From Apostichopus japonicus (taxonomy: Eukaryota > Echinodermata > Holothuroidea > Aspidochirotida > Stichopodidae), in assembly GCF_037975245.1 (NCBI RefSeq), contig NC_092579.1:17324178-17388177 (forward strand): 64,000 nt of DNA, read 5' to 3'. Positions within the stretch are counted from its first letter, which is position 1. Each line of letters starts with the position of its first letter. Of the stretch, positions 28,540 to 42,700 are shown one piece after another. Made by a program: the position numbers and the translations under genes. The notes below the pieces were generated by a model. The model searched no databases and was not told the origin of the DNA. It saw only the letters and a list, made by a program, of their open reading frames with translations.

Positions 28540-31500
28540 AGATCGGTGAGAGAGAACACTTATCCTGTACATATACATTATATATCTATAAGTGGAGGAC
28601 TAGGATATCTACCACACGTACGGTTACATAACGAGTTGAATTTAAGTTGAGTACAAACGTTAATAACGTCTCCGTAAACAAAAACCTGTTTTTAAGATTT
28701 TAATAAAAATGACGATTTCATTTACACTTTCAGTCAAATATTGGGGTGATCAGTGACTGAAAATCGACGCTATATGCTTCAAAATATGCTTTGGCAACTA
28801 CGGGCTAAAACATTTTTATGATACTTTTATATACTTTTATGATTACTATGATTAGTATTATTGTTGTTATAATAATTTGATTTTATTTGCTACGTGGCTG
28901 TAATAGAAATATACAATAAATATCTATACATCGCTTACATAATACATAATATATAATAATAATAATAATACTGTGACGCACCTTATGGTAGATAAAACAC
29001 TTACCGCACTTATAAGAAAATCTCCGTCAGCTCAGAATGCAAACATCACTTCTTTCCAATAACTATTATAGATCTCGATATTGCTTGTCCGTTATGTAGT
29101 CTCGAAGGCATGCTAGAACCATCTGAGAAAGAACTTTGCGCGAGTAAAAGGTAACCAGAAACCTTCAAATAAATGCCAACGGAGCTGTCGTCTGACTGAT
29201 TCTCATTGGTTGATGTGCACCGTGGGCTGAAGATTGTTAGTTAAATTTTAATCCATGGTGTTTCAAACAAAAGAATAAAAGCACGGTACATACACGAGAG
29301 TCAATAGCAGTACTCGGTTTCACTGCAGACCATGAAATAAACAAAAACAAAAACAAACAGCTAGCTGTTCGCCAATTCTATTTTAAGAGTGAGTTTATTG
29401 GACGAGAGACAAAGATCAAAACGTTCTGATTGAATATTTTGTAGATGTGTAACGATTCATAGAAAGCATCATTACGAAACACGTTTTCATGTTTTGTAAC
29501 ATACAAAAATTATTTGTAAGCTTTTCTCAAACTGAAGTAGCTGCACGGAGTTCATCTCGATGGTGGTTATACACACCTGTGCCTTTAAAACATGGGTGTA
29601 TGCGAGGGGTAGGGGATATATATTTAGTTTTGATAAAAAAAAAGGAACTCGACTGTCTTTACGTTTACTCATGTGTTCAGTCTTTTACTATTATCACTAC
29701 TGGCAAAGCCAAACCTCGGCCGACATTACACGACATCACCTTTATCGTCAAAGAGGTTTAGTTGGGGGACTTTATACATTCAGCCGGGAGAAAATGAGAC
29801 CACTCCTTGCAGAGCACTACATGTGGATGAAGTAATCCCAAAAATGGTGAGGGTGGGAGGGGGATGAATCCATCCACAAATTCATATCTGTTCTTTTGAA
29901 GAACAATGCGAACTAAACGTTATGGAATGAATACCTGTATGTCAAGATAGGGTTATAAAGAAGCTATGCACAATCTCATAAAGGCCTATATACGTGTTAT
30001 CAGTTATAAGACACCACGAACTAATATCGGCGAATAAAGACGGCGAACTAATATCTTCAGGAATAAGTGCAAGGGTCGGTCTGGCAAATGGTGTCGTATG
30101 AGTGACAGTGAAATATTATAGATGAATCGACAATTTTTACACTATATGACTTTCATGCACCGCTCTTAATTTCACAGTATGCATATTATAGCTACTCTTA
30201 CGTAAGCATATATAAACCCATCGAGTCGAACGAACAGGCTAGCACGGTATCGATAGTGGTGGTCCGCACATCGGGTGTCTATATAATAACTTCCAACAAA
30301 TGATCAGCTTTTCACTATACCAACATACGGTAAGCAGGAAGCTATCGTCAAGAGTTTATCTTAATAAAACAAATCAAGTATAAGCAACGTTTTTCCATGC
30401 ACGATTGCAACAAATTAATTTGCATATAAAAGAAATTTGAGACTATTATGTTTCGGTCAATTAAATATCCATATAGGGGGAAATGGTTAAAAAGGGGGAC
30501 TGTGGGTGTTGTCATTATATATATATATCATATTGATATCACGTGTCGAAACATCGACCAATATAAGTAATCAATTTTGATGTGAAGCAATTAACACTCC
30601 CAATAATATTGCACCATGATGACAGTCCCATCTCTCCCCACCTACTCACTTTCCACTAAATACCCGAATGTGTAGGCATACTGTTACTAACTTTGACAAA
30701 ACGTTAAACGTCAGTGCACACTTCCCCTATACATAAATTCATTCATGCTTTTTTTTTTTTTCTTCTTGTATGTACTTTCACTCAAGAAGTAATGTTAATT
30801 ATGTCATATTGTAGATCGGTATATACCCAACCCATGGACTGCGTTGCTCCTCGGCTAGATTTCTCAATATCTATTCTGGCACTAATCGAGTAGACTTAAC
30901 GATATTTGCGTAACGAAATGCTTACGTCACAAAAGCGAGCAGCTTCATTAAGTTTATCGACATTTTCAACTGATACTATTATAATAATGAAGCAACTAAC
31001 GGTATCTCTGGTTATGCCAAAACTGTCCCCTGTTCTCTCTTGTTTTGTTTTTCGTCGTGATAAAAATTTCTCCTCGTTTTTTCCTCTTGTTTTATCCGTC
31101 TATTTACATTTCCGATACACTTCATCTTCCAAACAATTAATCTTTTCACAGACTGCACACGTTTGTTACCATAGCAACGCAATATGATACGGGGAAAGCA
31201 GTCGGGAAAATTAAGTTTGACTTCAATTTACACTCCTTTAATCATTTCAGTGTCTTATAAGGAAAAAGAAAAGAAAGAGGAAATTAAACTGAAATAAAAA
31301 ATATCGATTTGATTATTTTCAAAAGTAAACTTACACCGATGATTTTCAGAAGGAAGTTATTCGTGAAACAATATACAATCAACGTGTTATGCACGCACGT
31401 GATGATGGATGGAATGCTTATGTTTAAGTAACTTGGGAAGATTAAACAAAGAATTTGTTTCGGGTGGCACGTCTTAAGTTTATCCATGGAGGTAAAACCT

Positions 31501-31652
31501 CCATGGTTTATCTGAAGCAAAATTAAATTTAGCTTCAGTGATTGGAAAACTCTATAAATATCCCTTGTCAAGGAAAGAGAGACGGTAAATCAATGTAATA
31601 AGCCTACGTGCACATATTACGTACAAGTTCTAGGTAGAACATGGACATTAAC

Positions 31653-31962
31653 GTTGCTGTGGCCGAGTGGATAAAGGCGGTGGCAGTTGAAGCAATGAGA
31701 CCTTAGCAATCGGGAGGTTCCGGGTTCGATACCAAACCGGGTCATAGTAAGTGATGGGTTTTTCATCCAAGAGCAATTTACGGTTTTCCCATCTGAAATG
31801 ACTTTCTAAAATTGAAAAGATTCCAAATTTGAGTTCAAAAATGTTGAATTGGAAGCCACCCGACGTGCAAGTTGTAATCCATAAGCCCTTGCGGGTTTCT
31901 CCCACATTTGTGGTCGTTTAAGCGTCGTAAAATAACTGCTGATTATCATTATTATCATTATA
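31653..31962 (+). mobile_element. tRNA-derived SINE
   Basis: The head resembles a Leu/Ser-type tRNA with an A box TGGCCGAGTGG (31660-31670) and a B box GGTTCGATACC (31723-31733), the internal Pol III promoter. The acceptor stem does not close after the B box, so this is not a functional tRNA gene. The body (TGATGGGTTTTTCATCC) and the 3' part (GGGTTTCTCCCACATTTGTG, then TTTAAGCGTCGTAAAATAAC) end in a short ATC/ATT-rich tail, as in many marine invertebrate SINEs. Confidence 0.8.
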
Positions 31963-33199
31963 AGAACAAGTTTTTGCGGGAATCCGCGGGCGGCCAGAAA
32001 GCGATAGTCTGGACAAACGAAAAAAATCCCCGTACTCATTAGCCAAACTATTTGATAAATTAATGCACATATATATCTATATAAGAAAGACTTGTTCGAC
32101 TGTGAGTAGTGCAATTTGATACACACCGTACTTTACCCTCAGTCGATCTACGGACAAGTGCGGTTTTGTACTAAATAAGCAATGGGGGCATATAGTGCGC
32201 TACACTTTTACTCACAACGTTAGCACTGCTAAATATTCCCAAACGAAAACACGATCATGCAGTCGCTTATTTCATCTCCCTTCACGGTTTTGAAACTATA
32301 CTGCCACGATTCCACTATATCACTTTATGTACGTAATTACTTACTATTTGCGGCTGTCAATTGAATGGAATTATGGAAGTTATACTAACATGAACTGGGA
32401 TTAAGATGATAAAGACTTGTCGCTCATAAATATCGGAAGCAAATATATATGTTTGGCATTTATCAGGGACCTGGCAGTTGTATGGGCCTATACATACTGA
32501 TGTAGAGAAACGAACTAATTCACTTTTAACTTTATCTCTAAATCTCGGTTCTTTACAGGAATCCGTTACGGATTAACAACTTCCCGAACGCAACTATGGC
32601 AAGCCGTTTTAACATTTATCTCCTTATTCTACTTATAAGTAAAAGATTTAGCATAAGTAAACTTAATTGCACTAAAGTAGAATTGTACGCACCTATACTA
32701 TGCCTATACTCTTCTGTGGCGGATCCAGTGATGTGAATCGGCCCTGACCTCCCCTATTGGATTTTTTTTATAGGAATCTTAATATAAGATGGAGCCCTTT
32801 CTCACACTAGGTGAAGTCCGGTTTACAACATTTAATCGCCCAGACAAGGTTTCATTCAGAAATAAACACATAGAAAAGCAAATCGTAAAGTTTAAAATTG
32901 TCCACTGTTATATCATTATTTGAAATGAATCACTTAAAAAAGGTTTTGTTACCGGCTTTTCAGATTTTCAGTCTTTCGGATTTTAGTACCAAAGAGCGAC
33001 AAGTAATTTATAAAGATAAATTCAAACAACTATATTTTAAGCCCCCGGTATTTTAAACGGTGCCGCGAACCTGCTTAAGGGTACCCAACACAAGATATAT
33101 TTTGAAGGGTCGCCACTTGTGAGAACATAACTTTCCAAAGTATAACACCATAAACATTTGGCGATCAAGCACCCTTAATCATCATAAAAGGCTAAAAAC

Positions 33200-33566
33200 A
33201 GTGGCGTAGGAAGGTACTTTTGCGTGGGGGGGGGGGCTGAAGACTGATGGCCGGTCTGGGGGAGGGGTCTAAGGGGAGGGGGTGTCCCCCTCCCCTTTGG
33301 AAATTTTTTTGCATTTCCAGGTGGCCTTAGATGCAATTTGGTGCAATATAGCACACTTCAACATCCACTCCATTTTGTAAATAATTTTGCATTTTCACCT
33401 GGCCTTAGATGCAATTTGGTGCTCCAAATGAGATTTTTTTCTCATTTGGAAATGAAAAAGGGGTTTTCTGACTTGCGAAGCGGGGGGCGGAATTATACTT
33501 CCGCCCCACCATATTTCTCACTGGGGGGGGGCTGGCGCCCCCAGCCCCCCGGTTCCTACGCCCTTG
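33200..33566 (+). mobile_element. Non-autonomous hAT-type DNA transposon
   Basis: The left end reads CAGTGGCGTAGGAAGG and the right end, in reverse complement, CAAGGGCGTAGGAACC, an imperfect 16-bp terminal inverted repeat. The flanks carry an 8-bp direct repeat, GCTAAAAA, at 33192-33199 and 33567-33574, the target-site duplication length typical of hAT elements. The interior has two related TTAGATGCAATTTGGTGC blocks and G-rich stretches but no transposase. Related sequence occurs at 57308-57566 and 57681-58210. Confidence 0.88.
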
Positions 33567-35908
33567 GCTAAAAAAGAAGGGAAACGCCCTCTTCACAGGC
33601 CACAGTATCCGCCACTGGAAGATCGCCACGATGATGAGGAGTCTCAAGCATTAAAAGTAGTCAGTACAGGCCCGAAATTATAGCACGCTAGTAGTTTTCA
33701 AAAAGTACTTTCATGGAGGTCTTTACTCTCCAAATTGTTCTCAGACATATTTAAGGAACATGCAAAATGACTGAATGTCCCAGTGAGGGAAATTTCCTCG
33801 AAGGTTGTAATAATAACAGTTTAAGAATTTGACCACAGGTTACCATATTTGCATATCTAGCATATTTGGGACCAATACAGCATACATTTAAGTACACATA
33901 TGCTTATGATTGAGTATATGAAAACAGTATACTGGGTATTATATCTCTCAGATACCTTCAGTTTGATATATATGTATCGTCTGTCGGCAAGTATTTACAC
34001 ATAGACGTTTGTATATACAAAATATAACAAGTAATTTCAAAACAGCCAATTCGGCTCCTTTATAGTATACGTTGGAAATAAGTGGTTTGGCCTCATAACT
34101 TACTGGCGTAACGTCTAACAAAGCTATATCGGATATTTACCAAAACAAAAAGGGGGATTGTTTAGGTCATAAGACGCATTGCCATTTATTTTTCTGCATA
34201 AAATTGCAACTTAACAATAAATTACTTCAGCCGTGTATATCAGTGTGTAGGTCATAGTATGTGAATGATTACACGGTGTAACCTCCAGAGACTAAACAAG
34301 GAGAGGTTTGTTCTTATATATTAAATGGTGTTCGAATATAGAATATAACTGACAGCAGTGCTTTTTGACAGTTTACAAAATAACAAAGATAAATTTGCGT
34401 CTATACGTGCAAGTCATCCTTTCAGATGCCGTGCTCACAAACACAAACGGCCCACTTAAGATGGATTAAAATATATGAATTGACTGATATCACATTACCA
34501 CGCGGTGTGATAACACACGTATAATATAGTGTGAGAAAATTGCGTGTAATTCGGAGGCTGAAAGTCTCACGTATTACATGACCCTGTCTATTCAGTGAGG
34601 CGAATGTTATGATGTCTGATTGGCTTCCATCAGACTTATTTCATTTATTCTAAATTTACCACTGGAATGCATATTCATGCATGACAGCTTCTCAATACTG
34701 AAAGAACGGATGAAATGAGACTACGACTTTTCGCTGTTGATATGTTCATTTCAGAGCCGTTGTAACGGCTCTGGTTTATTGTGATGCAATTTGACAGAGG
34801 TTATGTGCAAAAAATTAATTCAAGCAATGCTTAATTGCTTGGAATGATTGAATGGTCGGACGGATTGATTGATTGAATGGAATTAAGAATTTCAATATAT
34901 TTCTTCCTTAATAAGTGTTTGCAATACTCCTTTAAGTTCTACTTAGAATGATGCATGTTCTAGCCAAATTGTGATAGAATGGTCTATTTGCATATTGATG
35001 ACTTTTCTTGGAAATTATTTGGATTAGTTTCACATAAATGTCAGGGGTGTACAAACTATTATTTGACACCATCAAAGTGTTATTTTTATAACAGGCCTAC
35101 GTTTTCTTTTGACTCAACTGTGAAGTATATGCACGTACTTTGCCTCGTGCAGTCTGTACTCAATTAGTTATGACCCAGCTGCTTTGATCTATAAACATGT
35201 GAAGTTTGATGCTCTGTGTAATATTTCAAACATTTTGTTTTTGCGTATAGAACTATCCGTGAATGCTCGACATGTATCCTCCCTTGTTATATACACATTG
35301 TAGTCCAATTGGATGTTTGTGGTTGTTACTGATCGGCCTTTTTTAGCAATACTTGGCTTACCATTCATAATCTTAAAAAACATATATACAAATAGATGAA
35401 CAACTTAATGTCCCTTCAAATGCCAAATTAGTCACATATTAAAATCATCAATAATATTTATATATAGTAAATCAAATTCAACGAACACGTTTTGAGGGAC
35501 TCGGGTCACCAACAAGTTTGCAAAAGATCCGTGAGAAAGACAGCAAAATCCGTATTTTACACATGATGTCACGATTTACATAAAAATTACTTTTGGTCTG
35601 GCAGTCACGGAGCCTAGTGACGTAAAATACGTAATGAAACGTAAGATTGATCTGAAAGATGCGAGCAGCGAGTCGTTAAATATTAGGATTATCACGTCAG
35701 AAAGACGAAGAAGACTGACTATTATAACTATAACGGTGTCAAGATTTGCACCCGACTTTTTCTCTCCCTTTTTGCAGTTAAATGAAAATAGGAGTTTATT
35801 TTAATGGTAAACAAATGCACCCGCAGGTGTTACCATTATTTCCTTTATTTACCAAACACGTTTATTCCTATGCAACAATAATATGTAGAAATCTATTTAG
35901 TCAAAGTG

Positions 35909-35909
<1 letters not shown>

Positions 35910-35946
<37 letters not shown>
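35910..35946. repeat. (TA)n microsatellite
   Basis: About 18 TA units in the intergenic spacer. Confidence 0.95.
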
Positions 35947-35949
<3 letters not shown>

Positions 35950-38297
35950 AAGAAAGAATGAGTCATGACTCATACCTGACAAAGCAGAAAAACCGATTTA
36001 CAATTTGTATTGAAATTTTACACAGTGAAATGAACAGAAGTTTAAGGAGTGACAATAAAACCGATAGTCTAAGAACATCCAGGTACCTCAGATCTGCCAA
36101 CTTCACACTAAATTACCAAATGTTTAATGAAATCAATGTGTTAGATGCGGTATGAAAAAAAGGAACATTTTATACTCTATCCGGGACCAGGGCTCTTATT
36201 ACCACCGCCTTTTTCATCTCTTCCATAGCACTATTCTCCTGAGTGACTGCCTTGATTGGTGGCGCATAGCTCATTCTGGTCGCTAGATATTGAGGAGATA
36301 TGGCTCAGTTTGTTTGCTGCCCTCAAATTGAAAAAGAAACTATAGCGGTATCATACTACAAGTCATTGCTCAATTCACTTTGCAACACCAATTTCCTCTC
36401 TTTCCAAGTCGACTAAGGCATATAAAGAACTTTTCAACAAGTATATCATAGCATTCCAAAACAAAACGTATCGTGATATCAAGACCGCTTAAAGTTTCAG
36501 CGAGAAGATGAGTAACTGCAAGATTCAACACACTCTATACAACAGACAGGTAGCGTGAAGTATATCCACATTGATTTGAAGTACTTTATAAGCCACGTTC
36601 AATTCTTTCTATTGTGGCACTATATGTTCTTTGATTCATGCTCACAAGGAAATGATGATACATGAAAATATGACAAACTAATCACATAATAATAGGTCAA
36701 TCTAGGCACCTTTTCTAATTTACTGGTATGGTATTGCAGCCACCGACATTCATCAAGGAACAAAACTTAAATGTGAAGGTCTTCATTTAAACTTCGTCGG
36801 AATTTAAAACAAAAACTATATTGTTTGAACACATGCTCCTTTACTATAGATAAGCCCCATCGTAAGCCATTGGCAGGATCACCTTGGGGTATACAAAACA
36901 CCATGGGTGGCGTATTCCACTGTTTGTTAAGGGGTCCGATTTTGCTGAGCCATAAAAAGAAATTACGGGTACATATATTACAAAGTAATTTGATGTCAAA
37001 TATGTTCATGGAATTATAGACTGCTGTTAAGTTACTGGAAATACACAATTCGATGTCACTATTGCCTAAAAATAAGACGTAATGTTTAAAGGACTTAGAA
37101 GAAGAAGGAAGCAACCCCCCTCCCCCTCACCCGCCCCATAACAATTGATTGTGCGATGAACTCCACTGCGGAACTAAAGTAAAACTCAAGGACGAATTGT
37201 TCTAGTCCCACAAATGGCAAATTTTGGATGACTTTAAAATGATTTGTTTTATTAAGTAATTATGTATAAACGTTAAGTTAACTTATGTTCTGTAACAGAA
37301 CTTCTTCTTTGACAGAGGTATTTGCGTTGTATATCAAGTAAAATTAGTCATAAGTTTGTAGCATATTGTGGGTACTTGCCAATACAAGTTGTACAACGCA
37401 ATGAGGGAACAGAAAGATAGCTCCAGACTCTGTAAAATCTTACAAGGCCTGTCATTGGAGGCTGAAACTGACGACCCGAACTTTTGTCCAATCAGCTTGA
37501 ATTTTACATCAATGTAAAGGAAATCTTGTCATTTAACATAACCCGAGAGGAGGAAGTATTGAATTTTCCATTAAAGGTGGTAATTTTGCGTTAAAAGGAA
37601 AGACCATAATATTAGTTAACGGATTACCACACAGGATGTAATTTTATAGGTGGAAAGAGACTAAAATTGTCAGCTTTCCTCTTTAAATAAAAACTGTTTA
37701 TCCCGACTTAAAAAGTTTATAGCGGTTGACGAGATGGAAATTATTATCTACGATTGAAAGGAAGAAATTAACCGTGGGGGGGGGGGGGGGCACCAGCTGA
37801 GATATGGCGAAAGTAAGAATAACCTCCTCAGGATAGCATATGCCTTATTTTGAATGATGTGTGCATTTGCGAGCGCATTGCACGACCCTTTAGGAATTGT
37901 TATGGAAAGTATGAGGTTCTACAGTAGATCTTACTGTAAATGTGGGTCCACATACTAAGTATGGAGTTTATCCAAACTTTGTAATGTTGTAACTGCAGTG
38001 CTTTCAAGTCAAACTGCCACACACACACACACGCATGACATCAATATCGCATAGATTCGTTTTTTTCCTTCGGCAACAAATAAAAAACGACAAAAGGGAA
38101 AACAAATATGATGTTATCTGTACAAATACTTTATTCTATTTGGTTTTCTCTATGGTCAGTTGATAGCATGAAATGATAGCATGAAATGATAGCATCAACT
38201 TAAAATGTTTCATGTACTTGGCAAGATGTGAAGGCTATTACCAGCATCGATCCTCTTCCGATGGCTTAATTGGTTGATGCTACATTTAAGGACGTTT

Positions 38298-38690
38298 TAG
38301 TCTGGATGGAATGTCGATTCTTTCACATAAAGCTACAGTAAAATAAAGGCAGCAGTCATGCATGGTGGATACCATAAGGACAAACTGAGCACATTAATAA
38401 ATAAAGCTAATTATCAGGTTTTCTTTTCTATCTTGATGAATGTTACTATTACTCTGAGCACACTGAGCTGAACCGCTGTAAACTGAAGTGTAGTCTGGAT
38501 GGAATGTCAATAAAGCTACAGTAAAATAAAGGCAGCATTCATGCATGGAGTGTACTATAAGGATAAACTGAGCACATAAATAAATGAAAAGCTAATCGAC
38601 AGGTTTTCTTCTCTATCTTCTATGAATGTTACTATTACTCTGCAGTCTGCACACTAAGCTGAACTTCTGTTCACTGATCTCATAATTCAC
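38298..38690 (+). repeat. Tandem duplication with 193-bp period
   Basis: TAGTCTGGATGGAATGTC at 38298 recurs at 38491, and the following AAAGCTACAGTAAAATAAAG, CAAACTGAGCACATTAATAA-like and GAATGTTACTATTACTCTG blocks repeat in order with small indels. A 13-bp GATAGCATGAAAT repeat lies just upstream at 38162-38195. Confidence 0.85.
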
Positions 38691-39454
38691 AGTAACTTTG
38701 TCATGATTCTGATCACATCTGATCATACATACAATGTAGTTGTAGTAACGCATGATAGCAAATTACAGTCACTCAGGGCTTATGAACATATGAACCTTCC
38801 CCATATTAGATCAGGGGCATGTAACCATGTATACCTCTGGAAAATAACCCCCTCCTCCCCCATCCCCACCCCACTGGCAGACAATATTACAAAGAATCCT
38901 AGTGTACAGTACATAAATATGTGTCATGTATCTGTTGTAAAACCTAAAGAGAAAAATATACTTCAACATTGATTCAAAAGGTAGCACAAGTTTATCACAC
39001 GTTTAGCACAAGTTTATAAAGGTAGCACAAGTGTATATTAGCAACCTCCATTTCACAATAATATTTTGCAAAGGGGAGAGGTGGCCCTCTAAATCTATTT
39101 CAGAATATTTTGTGTCCTAAAAATTTAAATTACATAATATTTCAGTAGTCTGTTGTATGAAACAGACCTTTGACCTGATTGTTTCATATTTTTCTTTCTT
39201 TGTTTCTCTGTGCGATAACAGCGGACTAAATTAAAAAATGCAAGCTGTCATGTACTTAAGTAGCAATCGTTCCATTCATAATATTGATTGTGCAACCACT
39301 ATGTGTGATGGTAAAATCATTGCAGCATGAAGGAAAGGGAAAAAAATATATAAATATAATAAAACTCTAATACTACCAGGTGTTACACATTGCAAGTGTG
39401 AAAGTTACAGATTAAACACATAAATATTAATCATGATTTACTAGAACGTAAGCT

Positions 39455-39708
39455 CTAGAATCGTTTCTCGACCATGACTTTGTGGTCACGGGGAAGGCAA
39501 GTGAAGGCAATGGAAACGCTTTCCGAATAATCCTCTCCTTCCAGACCCTCTGCTTTACTAAAACGGTAATGTTGAAAGAGCCAGGTGAAGAGAAGAAACA
39601 ACTCTGCTTTAGCCAGAGATTCTCCGAGACAAACACGTCGGCCTGTGGAGAATGGCAGGAAACCTTCCGGGTGAAGACGAACTTTACCAGTTTCATCTAG
39701 AAAGTGTT
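39455..39708 (-). CDS. CYP exon 9 (heme-binding region and stop)
   Basis: This 254-nt exon follows an acceptor CTCTTCAG ending at 39709. It encodes the end of the PERF-like motif (EHFLDETGK), the heme loop [20 protein letters not shown] and the C-terminus ending VMVEKRF, then TAG at 39457-39455. The first half of the exon is nearly identical to the partial paralogue's last exon. Confidence 0.95.
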
Positions 39709-42700
39709 CTGAAGAGAAAGTATCGCACACATTTGTAATTGTAGCAATTGAGCTCAGTCTCATGCAGTCCTGCTATTTTCTAACCAGACCATTCTGATTG
39801 ACACACTATTAGCTATTGTAATGATTTAGTGATACTTTAACAGAGTGATACAAGTTAAAAAACGAAAACCAAAGCAAATAAAGCGGTTGAAAGTCACACT
39901 CTAAAGAAAGGTAGGAACGTACCGGTTCTATCTTGGTGACACAAACACACACACACGCACAAACACGCAAGTATTCTTTTTCATTTGGCAGTTTTAATGG
40001 TTTGTCCAATGCCATTCTTAAATTGACTTCATTCCTAACACAACATTGAAGAGTACTGCATACAGGACTGGTTTTACACACGAATCACCTCACACTATGT
40101 AATGGCTCGCACAAAGACTAGTGGCAGTTTTGTCTGTTTGGTAAATACCAATTGCATCGGTTCTTCAACAGTAACGTCCTTGTTTCTCATACACATTCTC
40201 ACTGTTTTTAAACATTCATCAAATAACATGTTCGCTGATCATTCATGACATCACTCCAAATGTCGTTTCTTTATCTTACCATGAAATCACCCCCAAAATT
40301 CATAATTTCCTCATTTTCTTTTCTTTTCTTGTATTTTTATTCTTCTTGAAATAATCTATTGGAGTTTCAGTTATGTTTTAATGATTGCAGACAAAGTTAC
40401 TTCCATATTTCAGAAGCTTTTTGTTATACCTGGTTTAAATTTCTCGGGCTCATCCCACAGCTTTCCATCGTAATGCATGGAGTAGAGATTGACGAGAACC
40501 CACGTGTCTCCTGGGATGTCATACCCACCTTTTACGGCAGAGATTAGAAAAAGAAGGTATCGATAGAAGTTAAAACTTCTTGGGTGGTGGTTGAAATGGC
40601 GATTACATAAAGAAATCGTTAATAGGTATCTTGCAAATAGGTAATAACTTTCAACAAAACATTTGCAGCCATTCAAATGTAACATTTGCAGTGCTTTGCC
40701 ATTTTCAAATCTTTGTAACTTATAGAGCAAGGGGTGATGGAGATGAGGGAAGAGGAGTACCAACACTACCCAAGGGGGACTTTAATAGTTAAGTTACCAC
40801 TCTCCTCCCCCTCCAATTATATATTGAAGAAACAAATCTTAAAAAATAATATTTCTTGAAAATTGCTTCACAAGAAACCAAAACGTCGGAAATACACTAT
40901 AGGCCCTGTCTTTACAAGCAAGAAGATAAATACATGCTCTCCAAACAGAATGTCTAGAATTATTTTCTTTTTGACGTAGTTCTCTTTAAGAAAACAAGAA
41001 ACTAACTCCCCAAAACACATGATTGTTACTGTGTTGTTTACATATTGTCATCAGGATATGAGCTATTGTAACAAACCACACAGAGACATGTTTCATTAAA
41101 AACTAACAAATCGACTCCAAGGATCAGACACTTCACAGTTCCCACATTTTATGAGTTTTTAATAATATATCACAGAATAGACAACCTTTACAATAAATGG
41201 TGTTAATGTGACAGAAATGTATAAAGAGGTCCTCTGTAGAGGTAGAAAGCAATCAGTCATTACCTATTTCTACATCTTTGGATGTTGCATGAGGTACTGA
41301 CATAGGTAAAATAGATCCGAACCTCATGACCTCATACAAGGTTGCTGTGGTGTAGGTAAGTTTCTCACGATCATCTAGTGAGGGCAGTCTATCTCTTCCG
41401 ACAACTCTATCCATTTCTTCGCCAACTTTTTCCTGAATGTCGGGATACTGGCAGAGGAGCATCACACACCAATGCATGGTGAAGATGGAGGTGTCTGTAC
41501 CAGCTGAAGTCAAATGATAGAGAAAAAAAATGAATAAAGGAGAAAACATTCACTAAATCTGAAGTTAAAGTGACTACAAATGGAGTTTCACATGATCAAC
41601 CTAAAGCATGATGCAAGTGTTAGGGGATGATCACATGACACATTAAAGTTTGCAGGTTTCAGAAATTAATAAGAGACAAAGATCAAACTGAGAAGGACCA
41701 TGTGGAACTTGCTGATAAGTTTTGCCCATCGCATCGTACACAGAACACTGACAATCTCTGAGCCATCCAATGTAGACAGTTAACCATTTCAAGCAACATG
41801 TCCAAAGAAGATATGTCTCACTTTAATAGAGGATCTTCTGGTGGCCAAAGTTTATTGCTTAGCAAAAATTGTTGAATTTTTCTGCATCTTAAAGTCCAGT
41901 CACATCTCACTGGATTGCAATAACGGAGAGGGAACGAAGACAAAAAATGGCACTCCGTTGATGTACGTTAGTATCCGTTTAGTATGCGGTTCTCCTCCGT
42001 CCGTCTACGTTTCATTACCAGGAGGGTCCGGTTTGTCCGGTGTCGATTTTGAACATGCACAAAACTTGGAACGGACATCCACCGAAAAATGTCTCCGTTA
42101 TTTATTCGTTACTAATCCGTTAAGCTTCCGTTTGATCAGTTTCTCCTGCGTTTTGTTCGTTCTGTATGCGTTTGGCATACTGTATTTCTCCGTTCGTCTC
42201 TGGTTATTGCTATTGCTCACCGGATCATTAACGGACAAAGAACGGATGAAACGTAGAAGTACAGTACCTATACCGTATATTCGACGGACGCTAACGTAGA
42301 AATAACGGAAGTGCAAAGGAATAGAACTGACAATGAACAGATAGGTAACGGACGTTACACGGAAGAAACGGAAGAACTCAGGCCAGGAACGTATAACAGA
42401 CGGACATAGAACGGAGATGAAGCGTACCTCCACCTTGTCCACTCCAAGCGTCCCACGCCTCATTCTGCTCCTATAACCTCTACCGTCAACACCTACATCA
42501 TGGACCCTTCAGAAAGATTCAAGCTTCAGACCATAGTGCCAGCTTTACAAGCACAGATGCTTATCATTGAAGCCAACATCAAGACCAATAAACGAGTCAA
42601 GAAGAGAAGGAAGAGACGTGCTCGGCGTAAATGCTGGTCTAGGGCCTTGCTAGGTCCACAGAGAAGACGGCAGTTTGGTCTTTATGACCAACTAATGCAG

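Larger units (their letters stand above)
21642..39454. other. Gene-poor spacer between FOXRED2-like and CYP genes
   Basis: No protein-coding exon was recognised. The spacer should contain the FOXRED2 promoter and the end of the P450 transcript, but neither could be placed. Listed separately are a palindromic MITE-like element, (TA)n arrays, a SINE, an hAT element and a 193-bp tandem duplication. A short segment at about 23075-23125 resembles the G/C-rich terminal part of the hAT element. Smaller hairpins occur at 31484-31507 (CCATGGAGGT with its complement) and 34754-34774 (AGAGCCGTT with its complement). Runs of C or G occur near 26420, 27453 and 37776. Confidence 0.7.

Noticed and set aside
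28371-28650. Frames encoding IYIYIY repeats
   Set aside because: They are translations of the (TA)n microsatellite at 28490-28537.
31653-31740. Functional tRNA gene
   Set aside because: A and B boxes are present, but the acceptor stem is not closed and a SINE body and tail follow.
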